Shown one piece after another: positions 1 through 8,801 of a stretch of 64,000 bases of DNA. The DNA is from Paraburkholderia sp. BCC1885 (GTDB lineage: Bacteria; Pseudomonadota; Gammaproteobacteria; Burkholderiales; Burkholderiaceae). The stretch lies in contig NZ_CAAJGM010000241.1 in assembly GCF_900996235.1 (NCBI RefSeq), positions 62,001-126,000 of the forward strand. The letters run 5' to 3'. Position numbers and translations under genes: made by a program. Each line of letters opens with the position of its first letter. The first letter of the stretch is position 1. A model generated the notes under the pieces. It searched no databases and had not been told where the DNA came from. It saw only the letters and a program-made list of their open reading frames with translations.

Positions 1-899
1 AAGCGCTTGTTTCCCGCTACGCGTGCCACCATAAAGTCGATAAAAGTCCGCACCCGCAGAGGCTGTTCGGTGCGATGCCGATAGTAGATATAAAGCGCCT
101 CGCGCTGCGTGAAATGCTGAACCAGCAACGGCACGAGTTGCCCGTTGCGGATATAGGTGGTTGCCGAGAAGCTGCCGAGTTGCCCCACCGCCAGTCCTGA
201 GAGCACGGCCTGGGTTTCCGCGTCGGTATCGTTGATGCATAGAGTGGTCGCGATGTCGCGGTAGACGATCTCGTCACCGATCAGAAACTCCCAGGGCGCC
301 TGCTTGCCCGTGTTGGCGCGCCGGTATCCCGTGCAACGGTGCTCCGCCAGTTCTTCGATGCTTTGTGGCGCGCCATATTGCTCGATATACGCCGGCGACG
401 CGCAAACAATCAGCTGAATCGGCAAGAGCTTACGCGCAATCGTGCCGGCCGCCGGCGGCGAACCGCCGCGAAAACCGACGTCGGTGCGGTCGCCGATCAG
501 ATCGGTGAAAAGGTCGTCGAATTGCACATCCAGGTGAACGTCCGGGTACAAAGCCGAAAACTCGAGAAAAAACGGCCATAGAACAGCATGACTCAGGGCT
601 CGTGGCGCGCTCACCCGCAGCGGCCCCGCCATCTCGTCTTTGGCGCGGCGGGTATCGGCAAGCGCCGAAGACAGGATGGCCAGCGCGGGCTGCACATTGT
701 CCAGCAGCGCCCGCCCCTCCTCGGTCAGGCTCAGCTTACGCGTGGTTCGGTGGAATAGCCGGACGCCCAGTTCCTTTTCCAGTTGCATCACCGCGTGGCT
801 CGCCGCCTGCGGCGAGATGCCCTGATCTACCGCTGCCTTGCGCAGGCTGCCGAGCGTCGCGGCGCGCACGAAGATGGTGATTGCGCGAACTTCATTCAT
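1..899 (-). CDS. LysR-family transcriptional regulator (partial, runs off left edge)
   Basis: The minus-strand frame starts at an ATG at 899 and stays open to base 1, so about 299 residues are present and the last few are outside the window. The first 60 residues form a LysR-type winged helix-turn-helix, with helices around 'SLRKAAVDQGISPQAASHAV' and the 'RLFHRTTRKLSLTEEG' block that follows in this family. The rest looks like the periplasmic-binding-protein-like effector domain. It is transcribed away from the SDR gene at 1016, and LysR regulators commonly control such a divergent neighbour; that link is inference. The effector is unknown. Family call is firm, target is not. Confidence 0.85.
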   Translation of the reverse strand, partial: MNEVRAITIFVRAATLGSLRKAAVDQGISPQAASHAVMQLEKELGVRLFHRTTRKLSLTEEGRALLDNVQPALAILSSALADTRRAKDEMAGPLRVSAPRALSHAVLWPFFLEFSALYPDVHLDVQFDDLFTDLIGDRTDVGFRGGSPPAAGTIARKLLPIQLIVCASPAYIEQYGAPQSIEELAEHRCTGYRRANTGKQAPWEFLIGDEIVYRDIATTLCINDTDAETQAVLSGLAVGQLGSFSATTYIRNGQLVPLLVQHFTQREALYIYYRHRTEQPLRVRTFIDFMVARVAGNKR

Positions 900-1015
900 G
901 GGCGGCCCAATTCGCAAATAAAAGTTGCTTATCAGTCTAACAATCAGGGGCTAGTTTGTGTCAATCGGGGCTCCTATTATTCGTTCACGTTCAACCCCAC
1001 TGCAGGAGAAACATC

Positions 1016-1873
1016 ATGGTCAATGTCACGGACAACAGTTTCAAGCGGGTCTGGTTCATCACGGGCGCGTCGCGCGGCCTTGGCGCATTGATCGCCCAGG
1101 CCGCACTCGCCGACGGCAATGCCGTGGTCGCCGCCGGCCGCAACGTCGCGGCGATCCGCGAGCGCCTCGGCGATTCGCCGGCGTTGCTGCCAGTTGCGCT
1201 GGACGTCACCGACGATGCGCAGGCCAGGACCGCCGTCAAAGCCGCACTCGATAAATTCGGCCGTATCGACGTGCTGGTGAATAACGCGGGCTTCGGCTTG
1301 CTGGGCGCCATCGAGGAATCCAGCGACGCCGACGTGCGCCGCATGTACGACACCAATGTGTTCGGCCTGCTAAATATCACGCGGGCGGTTTTGCCGACGC
1401 TGCGCGCGCAGCGCTCGGGCCACGTGATCAATATGTCGTCGATCGGCGGCTATCGGGCGGTGGCGGGATTCGGCGCCTACAGTTCCACCAAATTTGCGGT
1501 CGAAGGGCTGACCGAGGCCTTGCGCGCCGAACTGGAACCGCTCGGCATCCATGCGACGGTCGTGGAGCCCGGCTACTTCCGGACCGATTTTCTGGACGCG
1601 TCGTCGTTGATGGTCGCAAAGGAAATCATCGCGGACTACGACGCAACCTCGGGCAATGTACGCCGCCGCGCCGTCGACCTGAACCACAATCAGCCGGGGA
1701 ACCCCGAAAAGCTGGCGCAAGCCATGCTGCAACTGGTCGATGCGCCGACGCCTCCGCTGCGACTGCCGCTTGGCACCGACACGCTAAAGGCCATCGCCGA
1801 GAAAAATGCTTACGTGACGCGGGAAACGGAAACGTGGCAGGCGCTATCGGCATCCACCGACTTTGCGGCCTGA
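1016..1873 (+). CDS. SDR-family NAD(P)-dependent oxidoreductase
   Basis: A 285-residue classical short-chain dehydrogenase/reductase. The cofactor motif TGASRGLG sits at residues 16-23, NNAG at 89-92, the catalytic Ser at about 142, and YxxxK at Tyr155/Lys159. I chose the ATG at 1016 because CAGGAG lies just upstream; the frame continues to a TTG at 956 without a ribosome site. The C-terminal half resembles the ketoreductase-like SDRs that cluster with LysR genes, but nothing in the sequence names the substrate. It lies 116 nt from the divergent LysR gene and is closed by a strong hairpin at 1918. Cytoplasmic enzyme, substrate unknown. Confidence 0.9.
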   Translation: MVNVTDNSFKRVWFITGASRGLGALIAQAALADGNAVVAAGRNVAAIRERLGDSPALLPVALDVTDDAQARTAVKAALDKFGRIDVLVNNAGFGLLGAIEESSDADVRRMYDTNVFGLLNITRAVLPTLRAQRSGHVINMSSIGGYRAVAGFGAYSSTKFAVEGLTEALRAELEPLGIHATVVEPGYFRTDFLDASSLMVAKEIIADYDATSGNVRRRAVDLNHNQPGNPEKLAQAMLQLVDAPTPPLRLPLGTDTLKAIAEKNAYVTRETETWQALSASTDFAA

Positions 1874-1917
1874 AAATATTCAGGCCACGTTGGCGGTCCA
1901 TCTAAACTAATAGGAAC

Positions 1918-1955
1918 AACAAAGCGCGTCATGTTTAATCATGACGCGCTTTGTT
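1918..1955. terminator. Bidirectional intrinsic terminator between SDR gene and metE
   Basis: A perfect 16-bp inverted repeat (arms 1918-1933 and 1940-1955, loop TTTAAT) lies between the convergent ends of the SDR gene and metE. The outer parts of the arms are A-rich on one side and T-rich on the other, so it can act as a rho-independent terminator on both strands. Confidence 0.8.
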
Positions 1956-1970
1956 CGTCATCCGAAACAA

Positions 1971-4265
1971 TCACGCAGACACGGCGTCGCGCTGCTCCAC
2001 CCGCAGTTTCTGCCGCAATCTCCGCGCCGCTGTAATCATGTTGGTAAGCGCGGCTTCCGTCTCCGGCCAGCCGCGCGTCTTGAGGCCACAATCCGGGTTG
2101 ACCCATAGGCGCTCGGCTGGAATCACCTCGCACGCGCGCTCCAGCAAGCGCTGCATCGTTTCGACAGCGGGCACGCGCGCCGAATGGGTATCGAACACGC
2201 CAGGGCCGATGCCGTTCGGATAGGCAAACGCGCCGAAGCCGTCGAGCAATTCCATCGAGGACCGCGACGTCTCAATTGTGATGACGTCCGCGTCGAGCGC
2301 GGCGATGGACGGCAGGATGTCGTTGAATTCCGAATAGCACATGTGCGTGTGGATCTGCGTCGCATCCGAGACGCCGCTCGATGCAATCCTGAACGCGCGC
2401 GTCGCCCAGTCCAGATACGTCGTCCATTCGGCCTTACGCAGGGGCAAACCCTCGCGAAACGCCGGCTCGTCGATCTGGATGATGCGAATACCGGCCTGCT
2501 CCAGATCGCGCACTTCATCGCGAATCACGAGCGCCAACTGCAGCGCCGTAGTCGAACGCGGCTGGTCGTCGCGCACGAACGACCATTCGAGCATCGTCAC
2601 CGGACCGGTCAGCACGCCTTTCACCAGCCGGTGCGTCAGCGACTGCGCGTGGCAAGCGGTATCCACCGTCATCGGCTCGGGGCGAAACACGTCGCCGTAA
2701 ATGATCGGCGGTTTCACGCACTGCGAGCCGTAGTTCTGCACCCAGCCGGTTTCGGTGATCGCGCAACCCCACAACTTTTCGGCGAAGAATTCGACCATGT
2801 CGTTGCGTTCCACCTCGCCGTGCACGAGCACGTCGAGTCCGAGCTCTTCCTGCTTGCGGATGACCGAGGCGGTCTCGGCACGCATGCGTTCGAGGTAATC
2901 GAGCGCGCGCAACTCGCCGCGCCGATACGCGGCGCGCGCCTGACGGATCGCCGTCGTTTGCGGGAATGAGCCGATCGTGGTGGTCGGCAGCAGCGGCAGT
3001 TGCAGCGAATGCCGCTGCACGCGGCTGCGGTCTTCGAACCGGCTCTTGCGGCTCGCCATCTCGTCCGTCACGGCCGCGATCTTTCTCTGCACGAGCACGT
3101 TCATCACCGCGTTCGAACTGCGCCGTGCGTCGAGCGCACGGTCCGCGGCCGCCAGTGCTGGCTCGGCTGCCGCAGGATCGCGCAATGCGAGGGCAATGGC
3201 GCCTAATTCGTCGAGCTTTTCGGTTGCGAAGGCGAGCCACGTTTTCACGTCCGTATCCAGACGCTTTTCCGGACCCAGCGAAACGGGGATGTGCAGAAAC
3301 GAGCAGGACGGTGCAATCCACAGGTTTTCACCGCGCTCGGCGTGAAGCTGCCGCAGCGAGCCGGCGATTTCGCCGAGATTAGCGCGCCAGATATTACGCC
3401 CGTCGATGACACCCACCGACAGCACCTTGTCCATAGGCAGTATCTTCTGCCACGCATCGATTTGTTGAGGATCACGAATCAGATCGATATGCACGCCGTG
3501 CACCGGCAGCTTCGCAACCCGCGCTGCATGATCCGCAACGGTGTCGAAATACGTCGCCAGCAACACCTTGACGTCTGCCGCGCCCAGCACGTCGTACACG
3601 GCAGAAAACGCTTCGAGCCATTCATCGTCCAGATCGAGACACAACGCGGGTTCGTCAAACTGCACCCATTCGATACCGCGCCGCTGCAGCTTGTCGAGAA
3701 TCCGCAGGTAACGGATTACGAGCTTCGGCAGCAGCGACAGGCGATCGAAACCCGGCGTATGGCTCTTGGACAGCCACAGATATGTGATGGGTCCGATCAG
3801 CACCGGCTTGACCGGCAGATTCAAAGCAAGCGCCTCGTCGATCTCGTCGAAAAACCACTCGACTCCGTCGTTGAAGGTCGTCTGCGGTCCCAACTCAGGC
3901 ACCAGATAGTGATAGTTGGTATCGAACCACTTGGTCAGTTCCATCGCCGGCTGCGCCTTGTTGCCACGCGCCAGTTCGTAGTGCTGCGCGAGAGACAGCG
4001 CCATCGGCTCGAATTCGAACCGCTCGGGCAGCGCGCCAAGCAGCGCGGTCAGATTCAGCATCTGGTCGTAGTACGCGAAATCGCCGACTGTCACGAAGCT
4101 GAGGCGTGCCGCGCGCTGCTGTTCCCAATGACGAGCCCGCAATTCTCTGGCGACGCCGCGCAGATAAGCGTCATCGGACTCCCCGCGCCAGAACGACTCC
4201 TGAGCGAACTTGAGTTCGCGATGGGCGCCAATGCGCGGAAATCCATGAATGTGAGTGCGAGCCAT
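1971..4265 (-). CDS. metE: Cobalamin-independent methionine synthase
   Basis: A 764-residue protein that transfers the methyl group of 5-methyltetrahydropteroyl-triglutamate to homocysteine, the last step of methionine synthesis. The start MARTHIHGFPRIG is preceded by AAGGATCC; a longer frame to 4310 lacks a ribosome site. The zinc/homocysteine ligands are intact and fall at the same numbers as in the E. coli enzyme: His641 and Cys643 (HTHMC), Glu665 (VITIE) and Cys726 (NPDCG). Both the N-terminal and the catalytic C-terminal barrels are present at full length. No metR gene is adjacent. I found no cobalamin riboswitch in the 150 nt upstream. Confidence 0.97.
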   Translation of the reverse strand: MARTHIHGFPRIGAHRELKFAQESFWRGESDDAYLRGVARELRARHWEQQRAARLSFVTVGDFAYYDQMLNLTALLGALPERFEFEPMALSLAQHYELARGNKAQPAMELTKWFDTNYHYLVPELGPQTTFNDGVEWFFDEIDEALALNLPVKPVLIGPITYLWLSKSHTPGFDRLSLLPKLVIRYLRILDKLQRRGIEWVQFDEPALCLDLDDEWLEAFSAVYDVLGAADVKVLLATYFDTVADHAARVAKLPVHGVHIDLIRDPQQIDAWQKILPMDKVLSVGVIDGRNIWRANLGEIAGSLRQLHAERGENLWIAPSCSFLHIPVSLGPEKRLDTDVKTWLAFATEKLDELGAIALALRDPAAAEPALAAADRALDARRSSNAVMNVLVQRKIAAVTDEMASRKSRFEDRSRVQRHSLQLPLLPTTTIGSFPQTTAIRQARAAYRRGELRALDYLERMRAETASVIRKQEELGLDVLVHGEVERNDMVEFFAEKLWGCAITETGWVQNYGSQCVKPPIIYGDVFRPEPMTVDTACHAQSLTHRLVKGVLTGPVTMLEWSFVRDDQPRSTTALQLALVIRDEVRDLEQAGIRIIQIDEPAFREGLPLRKAEWTTYLDWATRAFRIASSGVSDATQIHTHMCYSEFNDILPSIAALDADVITIETSRSSMELLDGFGAFAYPNGIGPGVFDTHSARVPAVETMQRLLERACEVIPAERLWVNPDCGLKTRGWPETEAALTNMITAARRLRQKLRVEQRDAVSA

Positions 4266-4341
4266 AGCGGATCCTTGACTGAATGGCCCGTAGTGTGAAA
4301 GTCGCGCCATGATTCATCAAGCGACAAGTTTTCATTATTGT

Positions 4342-4356
4342 ATGAGCCACATTCAT
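4342..4356 (-). promoter_or_regulatory. Candidate MetR-like box upstream of metE
   Basis: On the minus strand ATGAATGTGGCTCAT matches the MetR consensus TGAANNNNNTTCA with one mismatch in the core. It lies about 80 nt upstream of metE and is followed directly by a TACAAT -10-like element, closer than an activator site usually sits. Weak evidence, listed because no other control element was found. Confidence 0.25.
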
Positions 4357-4419
4357 GTCACGCGTCGCGGCGCGCGCTGGCTACCGCGATCATGCAACGG
4401 GTGGCCAGCCGCCGCGGCA

Positions 4420-5259
4420 TCAAGGCGACGTAACGGCCTGCGTTTCGATCAATGACCGGACCCGCTCCACATCCTCCGGCGTCGCCGGGTTGTAAATCAC
4501 CTGACTGAGATCGGGCCGGCCGTCGACGGCGAAATTCGAATATTCGAATGCAATCGTACCGGCAGTCGGATGCTTCAAATGCTTGACGCCCTCGCCGTGA
4601 GCACGCACGTCGTTGTCGCGCCACATCCGCTCGAATTCGGGGCTCACGCGGCACAGTTCGTCCACCAGCTCCGCGACCTGGCTCGTCGCCCCGGCGCGCG
4701 CCACGTCGACCCGAAAAGCACCCACGACAAAGCGCGCGGCCGCCTCCCAGTCCGGCTGCGCCGCGCGCACGCGAGGGTCGCAGAAGGCGATGCGCAGAAC
4801 GTTGCGCTGGTCGGGCGGCAGCGCGCCATAGTCGGTTAGCGTGGCCGCCGCCGCGCGGTTCCACGCAACCACGTCCCACGTCGCGGTTTTTATCACGGCC
4901 GGGCTGAACGCCAGCGCGTCGAGCACGCGTTGCAGCCTCGGCGTTACGCCTTCCCTCGCCTTGTAGAGAACCTCGGGCGGCCGGCCGAGGCCGAGCAGGA
5001 ACAGATGCTCGCGTTCGACATCCGTCAGCATCAAGGCGCGCGCAATGCGATCGAGGACGTCGGCGGAAGGCGCGCCACCCCGGCCCTGTTCGAGCCACGT
5101 GTACCACGTCGCGCTGACGTTGGCGCGCTGGGCCACTTCCTCGCGCCGCAGGCCAGGCGTGCGCCGGCGCGTCAGCTCGATGCCGAAAGCCGCTGGATCG
5201 AGTTTCGTGCGACGGTCTTTCAGATAGGTTCCAAGCGGATTGTCGTTTGCAGCCGGCAT
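4420..5259 (-). CDS. XRE-family helix-turn-helix regulator with MmyB-like ligand domain
   Basis: A 279-residue regulator. Residues 12-75 are a lambda-repressor-type helix-turn-helix with the marker 'RTPGLRREEVAQRANVSATW' typical of the MmyB-like family, and residues about 110-270 are the PAS-like MmyB ligand-binding domain. The ATG at 5259 has AGGA upstream. It diverges from the SDR gene at 5361 with about 100 nt between the starts. In this family the regulator very often controls the divergent short-chain dehydrogenase, so autoregulation and control of that neighbour are likely; this is inference from gene arrangement. Ligands of MmyB-type proteins are poorly known. Confidence 0.88.
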   Translation of the reverse strand: MPAANDNPLGTYLKDRRTKLDPAAFGIELTRRRTPGLRREEVAQRANVSATWYTWLEQGRGGAPSADVLDRIARALMLTDVEREHLFLLGLGRPPEVLYKAREGVTPRLQRVLDALAFSPAVIKTATWDVVAWNRAAAATLTDYGALPPDQRNVLRIAFCDPRVRAAQPDWEAAARFVVGAFRVDVARAGATSQVAELVDELCRVSPEFERMWRDNDVRAHGEGVKHLKHPTAGTIAFEYSNFAVDGRPDLSQVIYNPATPEDVERVRSLIETQAVTSP

Positions 5260-5360
5260 GCTGATCCTGTTAGTCGGTATACCCGTGTAACGTCACTACT
5301 TTACCCCGATAGATTATGCGCCGAGAGTAGCCTCCATTCATCGTCGATCCGGAGGATCTC

Positions 5361-6254
5361 ATGCGTGTTTTTGTAACTGGGGCGACTGGCTTTGTCGGCT
5401 CTGCGGTGGTTGAGGAATTGATCGATGCGGGGCATCAGGTATTGGGATTGGCACGCTCCGACGCAACCGCGGCGTCGCTTGCCGCGGCAGGCGCCGAGGT
5501 GCAGCGCGGTTCGCTCGAAGAGCTCGACAGTCTGCGAACAGGCGTGCTCGCTGCGGACAGCGTCATCCATACGGCCTTTAATCACGACTTCACGAAGTTT
5601 GCCGAGAACTGCGAGACGGAACGGCGTGCCCTCGATGCGATCGGCGCTGCACTCGTGGGAACGCAGAAGCCGCTAATCGTCACCTCCGGGGTGGCATTGC
5701 TGACGCGCGGCCGTGTCTCGACCGAAACCGATGTGCGTGCGCCCGACCCAGCCTTTCCTCGCGCACCGGAAGAGGCGGCGCGCGCTCTCGCAGAGCGCGG
5801 CCTGCGAACCGCGACGGTACGCCTCGCACCCTCGGTGCATGGCGACGGCGATCATGGCTTTATTCCGCGGCTCATTGCGATTGCGCGCGAGAAAGGTGTG
5901 TCGGCTTATGTGGGCGAGGGGCTCAACCGTTGGCCGGCGGTTCATCGCTTCGACGCTGCCGTCGTCTACCGGTTGGCGCTTGAAAAATGCATCACAGGTG
6001 CCCGCTATCACGCCGTCGCGGAAGAAGGCGTGCCGTTCAGGCAGATTGCCGAACTGATCGGACAGCGGCTGAATGTACCGGTTGTCAGCAAACGTCCCGA
6101 TGAAGTGGCCGGGCATTTCGGCTGGTTCGGCATGTTCGCGGCGATGGACGTGCCGAGCTCCAGCCAGTGGACCCGCGACACGCTGGACTGGCAGCCAGGC
6201 GGGCCGGATCTGCTAACGGATATCGGCCAGCCTGGGTATTACGCCGGCTCGTGA
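5361..6254 (+). CDS. NAD-dependent epimerase/dehydratase-like SDR (atypical)
   Basis: A 297-residue extended/atypical SDR. The NAD-binding TGATGFVG is at residues 7-14. The usual YxxxK is absent: the matching place reads 'DPAFPRAPEEAARALAERG', which is normal for the atypical SDR_a5-type family and suggests a binding or non-classical reductase role. The start is set by GGAGGA just before ATG 5361. It diverges from the MmyB-like regulator at 4420-5259, its probable controller. Substrate unknown; stress-response or small-aldehyde reductions have been proposed for relatives, but nothing here proves that. Confidence 0.85.
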   Translation: MRVFVTGATGFVGSAVVEELIDAGHQVLGLARSDATAASLAAAGAEVQRGSLEELDSLRTGVLAADSVIHTAFNHDFTKFAENCETERRALDAIGAALVGTQKPLIVTSGVALLTRGRVSTETDVRAPDPAFPRAPEEAARALAERGLRTATVRLAPSVHGDGDHGFIPRLIAIAREKGVSAYVGEGLNRWPAVHRFDAAVVYRLALEKCITGARYHAVAEEGVPFRQIAELIGQRLNVPVVSKRPDEVAGHFGWFGMFAAMDVPSSSQWTRDTLDWQPGGPDLLTDIGQPGYYAGS

Positions 6255-6272
6255 GACGCTAGCCGAGCGCGT

Positions 6273-6605
6273 TCAGGCCGCGGCGATGACGTCGATGCGC
6301 AGCGCCTCTGCCCCGGCCGCGATGGCAAGCAGGAGGTCGACGTTCGGGTGCGCGCCCGGACGGTTGCGCGCATCGGCGGTGTGCTCGGCGAACACGGCGA
6401 GGCCATGCTCGGCGGCTTTAGCGTCGAGCGTGCCGAAGCTCTGCTGCAGATAGTTGTACAGCGCAAGCGAGCCCTGCTTGCCCGGCTTGTTCTCGATGCT
6501 GGCCACCACGGCGCCCTTGCCGTCGATCAGCTCGATACGTTCGATGCCGTCGATGGCCGGCAGTTGCGCGAGATTGTCCCTGAATACGTTGCCTGGCTGG
6601 ATCAC
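6273..6605 (-). CDS. DUF2322-family protein
   Basis: A 110-residue protein starting at a GTG (6605) with GGAG eight bases upstream. The sequence 'NLAQLPAIDGIERIELID', 'NKPGKQGSLALYNYL' and 'AEHTADARNRPGAHPNVD' are hallmarks of the DUF2322 family as I remember it, seen in beta-proteobacteria and of unknown function. No signal peptide or membrane segment. It ends 18 nt from the convergent SDR gene. The family assignment is by recall of motifs, not by search. Confidence 0.7.
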   Translation of the reverse strand: MIQPGNVFRDNLAQLPAIDGIERIELIDGKGAVVASIENKPGKQGSLALYNYLQQSFGTLDAKAAEHGLAVFAEHTADARNRPGAHPNVDLLLAIAAGAEALRIDVIAAA

Positions 6606-6675
6606 TGAAAATACTCCGTCGGTTCTGAAAATGGCATGACGGGCGGTATTTTAGCGGATGGCGTATGAGGCTCGC

Positions 6676-7020
6676 TCAAATCTGAACGCCGCCCTCAGGA
6701 CCAAAAAAGATCACCCAGGTGCGGAAATCCTCGCTGAACTGCTCGAATCGGTGCTCCACGTGAGCGGGTACGAACAACAAATCACCCGCGCTAAATGCGC
6801 ATACCTGGTCCGCGCGGCGGAACATGCCCGATCCGGATGAGACGATATAGAGTTCATCGCGCGTATGCGGCGACTGATTGTCGACGCCGCGTGGCGCGTA
6901 GAGTTCGACCGAGAGATCGCCGCGCTCAAACAGAACGGCGAACGGCGCCGGCAGTTCGGCCAACGCGCGCGATGCTTCGCTTTCCGAAATACGCAGTACG
7001 TTGTTTGGAATACCCGTCAT
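6676..7020 (-). CDS. Small single-domain cupin
   Basis: A 114-residue soluble cupin. The two cupin motifs are visible: 'SPHTRDELYIVSSGSG' (His and Glu metal ligands) and 'GDLLFVPAHVEHRF' (second-motif His). GAGG lies seven bases before the ATG at 7020. Such proteins bind a divalent metal and may be enzymes or sensors; the substrate cannot be told. It lies 70 nt upstream of the DUF2322 gene on the same strand, possibly one transcript. Confidence 0.82.
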   Translation of the reverse strand: MTGIPNNVLRISESEASRALAELPAPFAVLFERGDLSVELYAPRGVDNQSPHTRDELYIVSSGSGMFRRADQVCAFSAGDLLFVPAHVEHRFEQFSEDFRTWVIFFGPEGGVQI

Positions 7021-7302
7021 AGCAGAACCTCATTTTCTGAGCCCAATTTGCCGAACTTATTTTCGCTGATTTTGCATTCGTCCTAAAGCCCCACTTCCCA
7101 CTGCGCCGTTTCACCGCGGCCGCCAATGCCCGCACGCCGCGCGAAGCAAAACTCTCCCGCCTTGCGCCCAACGTAACCGTCCCGGTGATGTCCCGCCTCA
7201 GCATCCGCGTACCGTCGCAGCCGGCGAACCTCACGCGCCAGGTTGCCCGGTGTAAAGCGTGGCGGCCGGTCCGCGCATGCTTAAGCTGACCGCGCGTTCC
7301 TT

Positions 7303-7650
7303 CTACTGCACGGTGACCGTCGCCTTCATGTTCGGGTGAATGCCGCAAAAAATCCGGTACACACCCGGCTTGTCGAATTTGAACTGATAGGTTTCGTTCT
7401 GATCGAGCGCGGCGGAGCGGAACAGCCCGGCATCGTTGACGACAGTATGCGGCTCGCCGTCGAGATTCTTCCAGGTCACCAGCGACCCGGCTTTGACCGT
7501 AAGCGCCATTGGCGAGAACATGAAGTTCTTAATCATAACGGCATTTGCTTGCCCGGCATAGACAAGTTGCCGGCTGGCGGACGCCGCCATCAGCAGCATG
7601 GCCGCAAGATTAACGACCAGCGTTTTTCTCATCGTATTCCTAATCATCAT
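7303..7650 (-). CDS. Periplasmic cupredoxin (plastocyanin/amicyanin-like)
   Basis: A 115-residue secreted blue-copper protein. A signal peptide covers about residues 1-33. The type 1 copper ligands are all present: His68 in 'EPHTVV', then Cys102, His105 and Met108 in CGIHPNM (C-x2-H-x2-M). It carries electrons or copper in the periplasm. AGAGG precedes the ATG at 7650; an alternative start is Met7 (7632). It follows the metallophosphoesterase by 36 nt, so the two are one transcript under the ECF-type promoter at 8707-8733. The redox partner is not visible nearby. Confidence 0.88.
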   Translation of the reverse strand: MMIRNTMRKTLVVNLAAMLLMAASASRQLVYAGQANAVMIKNFMFSPMALTVKAGSLVTWKNLDGEPHTVVNDAGLFRSAALDQNETYQFKFDKPGVYRIFCGIHPNMKATVTVQ

Positions 7651-7686
7651 GATTTAACCTCTGTAACTTTCTTAAAGCGCGCGAAG

Positions 7687-8631
7687 TCAAACGAGTGTGG
7701 CGTCGTCCAGTGTCGCCTTGAGCGGATGCTGTGCGATCCTGATGCTGGTTACGCCCAGCATGCGCGGCAGTTGATCGCTTGCTACCGTCAACGGCATCGG
7801 TCCAGGCCCGTTGCCCGCGATGGGTTGCGGATACGCGGTGGATCGTGCCGTATGGAAAGTGATGTTGCCCTCCACCTTCGAGACGATCTGGTGGATATGT
7901 CCATTGAGCACCGTGACCGAGCCGAAGCGCTTCAGATAGCTCATCGCCTGACCGGCGTCGCCGGTGCCCCAACCCCACGGCTCGTAGATCGTCCACATCG
8001 GCATATGGGCGAATACGACGATCGGGGTACTCGACGAGCGGCCCTTCAGATCATCCTCAAGCCACGCAAGCTGCTCGTCGCCGAGGCCGCCCAGGCCGTT
8101 CGGCTTGAAGTGCATCACGTTCACGAGACCGATGAAATGCACGCCCTGGTGATCAAAGCTGTAATAGCCTTTATTGCCCGATGCCTGGCCGAAGCGGCTG
8201 AAGTATTCGGTGCCTGGGCCGTCGGTCACATCGTGTTCGCCGGGCACCGTATGTAATTCGGTGATGTTTAACCCCGACAGCAACTGGGCGGCGAGATCAA
8301 ACTGCTCCGGTTTCGAAAGATGCGTAATGTCACCGGTGTGTATCGTCAGCGCGGGCTTGACCGGCATCGCATTAACGAAGTCGATGGTCTGCCTGAGCGT
8401 GCCGGCCACATCGGGATTAGCCTCCTTGTTAAAGCCGATGTGGGTATCGCTGATCTGGAGAAACAGCGGTACACCGGATATCGATGAGGAATTCTTATCA
8501 CTGGCGGCGAGCGCCAGTTCGATCGGCGTGAGTATTCCGCCGGCAAGAACGAACACGGTGCCTACGCCGCCAAACGCGAGACATTTCAATGCGCGGCGAC
8601 GTGACGAACCAGTTGGAAGATCTGACGACAT
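7687..8631 (-). CDS. Tat-exported calcineurin-like metallophosphoesterase
   Basis: A 314-residue protein beginning with a twin-arginine signal (SSRRRALKCLAF, then a hydrophobic stretch to about residue 43), so it is exported folded with its metals. Metal-binding motifs in order: DTH at residues 62-64, GDITH, a GEHD block where the family usually has GNHD/E, AHMPMW and GHIH. The Asn-to-Glu change in GEHD is notable but all other ligands are kept. Start chosen at 8631, with GTGAGG upstream; the frame extends to 8667 without support. Likely a periplasmic phosphodiesterase or phosphatase with unknown substrate, co-expressed with the cupredoxin and controlled by the ECF factor. Confidence 0.88.
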   Translation of the reverse strand: MSSDLPTGSSRRRALKCLAFGGVGTVFVLAGGILTPIELALAASDKNSSSISGVPLFLQISDTHIGFNKEANPDVAGTLRQTIDFVNAMPVKPALTIHTGDITHLSKPEQFDLAAQLLSGLNITELHTVPGEHDVTDGPGTEYFSRFGQASGNKGYYSFDHQGVHFIGLVNVMHFKPNGLGGLGDEQLAWLEDDLKGRSSSTPIVVFAHMPMWTIYEPWGWGTGDAGQAMSYLKRFGSVTVLNGHIHQIVSKVEGNITFHTARSTAYPQPIAGNGPGPMPLTVASDQLPRMLGVTSIRIAQHPLKATLDDATLV

Positions 8632-8706
8632 GGTGACCTCACGAGAGAAGCTCAGCAGAGAGTCCACCGGACCATCCGGTGGAATTCCTGACTGGATTCA
8701 ATGAGG

Positions 8707-8733
8707 AGACCGCAGCATCATCTGGTTTATTCC
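8707..8733 (-). promoter_or_regulatory. Predicted ECF-sigma promoter of metallophosphoesterase-cupredoxin operon
   Basis: On the minus strand GGAATAAA (8733-8726) is followed after exactly 12 nt by GCGGTCT (8713-8707). The same two elements with the same spacing occur upstream of the sigma gene at 10201-10227, while the 12-nt spacers differ. This is what one expects for -35 and -10 boxes of an autoregulated ECF factor. It lies about 75 nt before the metallophosphoesterase start. Confidence 0.75.
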
Positions 8734-8801
8734 AGGCTTCACCGGCATTTTTCTATCGGGTAGGCCTTCGTTTGCAGCGCGACGAAGCCCTTCGATACGC
8801 G

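Noticed and set aside
3291..4298. Plus-strand frame of 335 codons opposite metE
   Set aside because: Antisense shadow; metE on the minus strand is complete with all zinc ligands.
4266..4419. Possible cobalamin riboswitch upstream of metE
   Set aside because: Only about 150 nt are available and I find no B12-box-like consensus or the long paired core.
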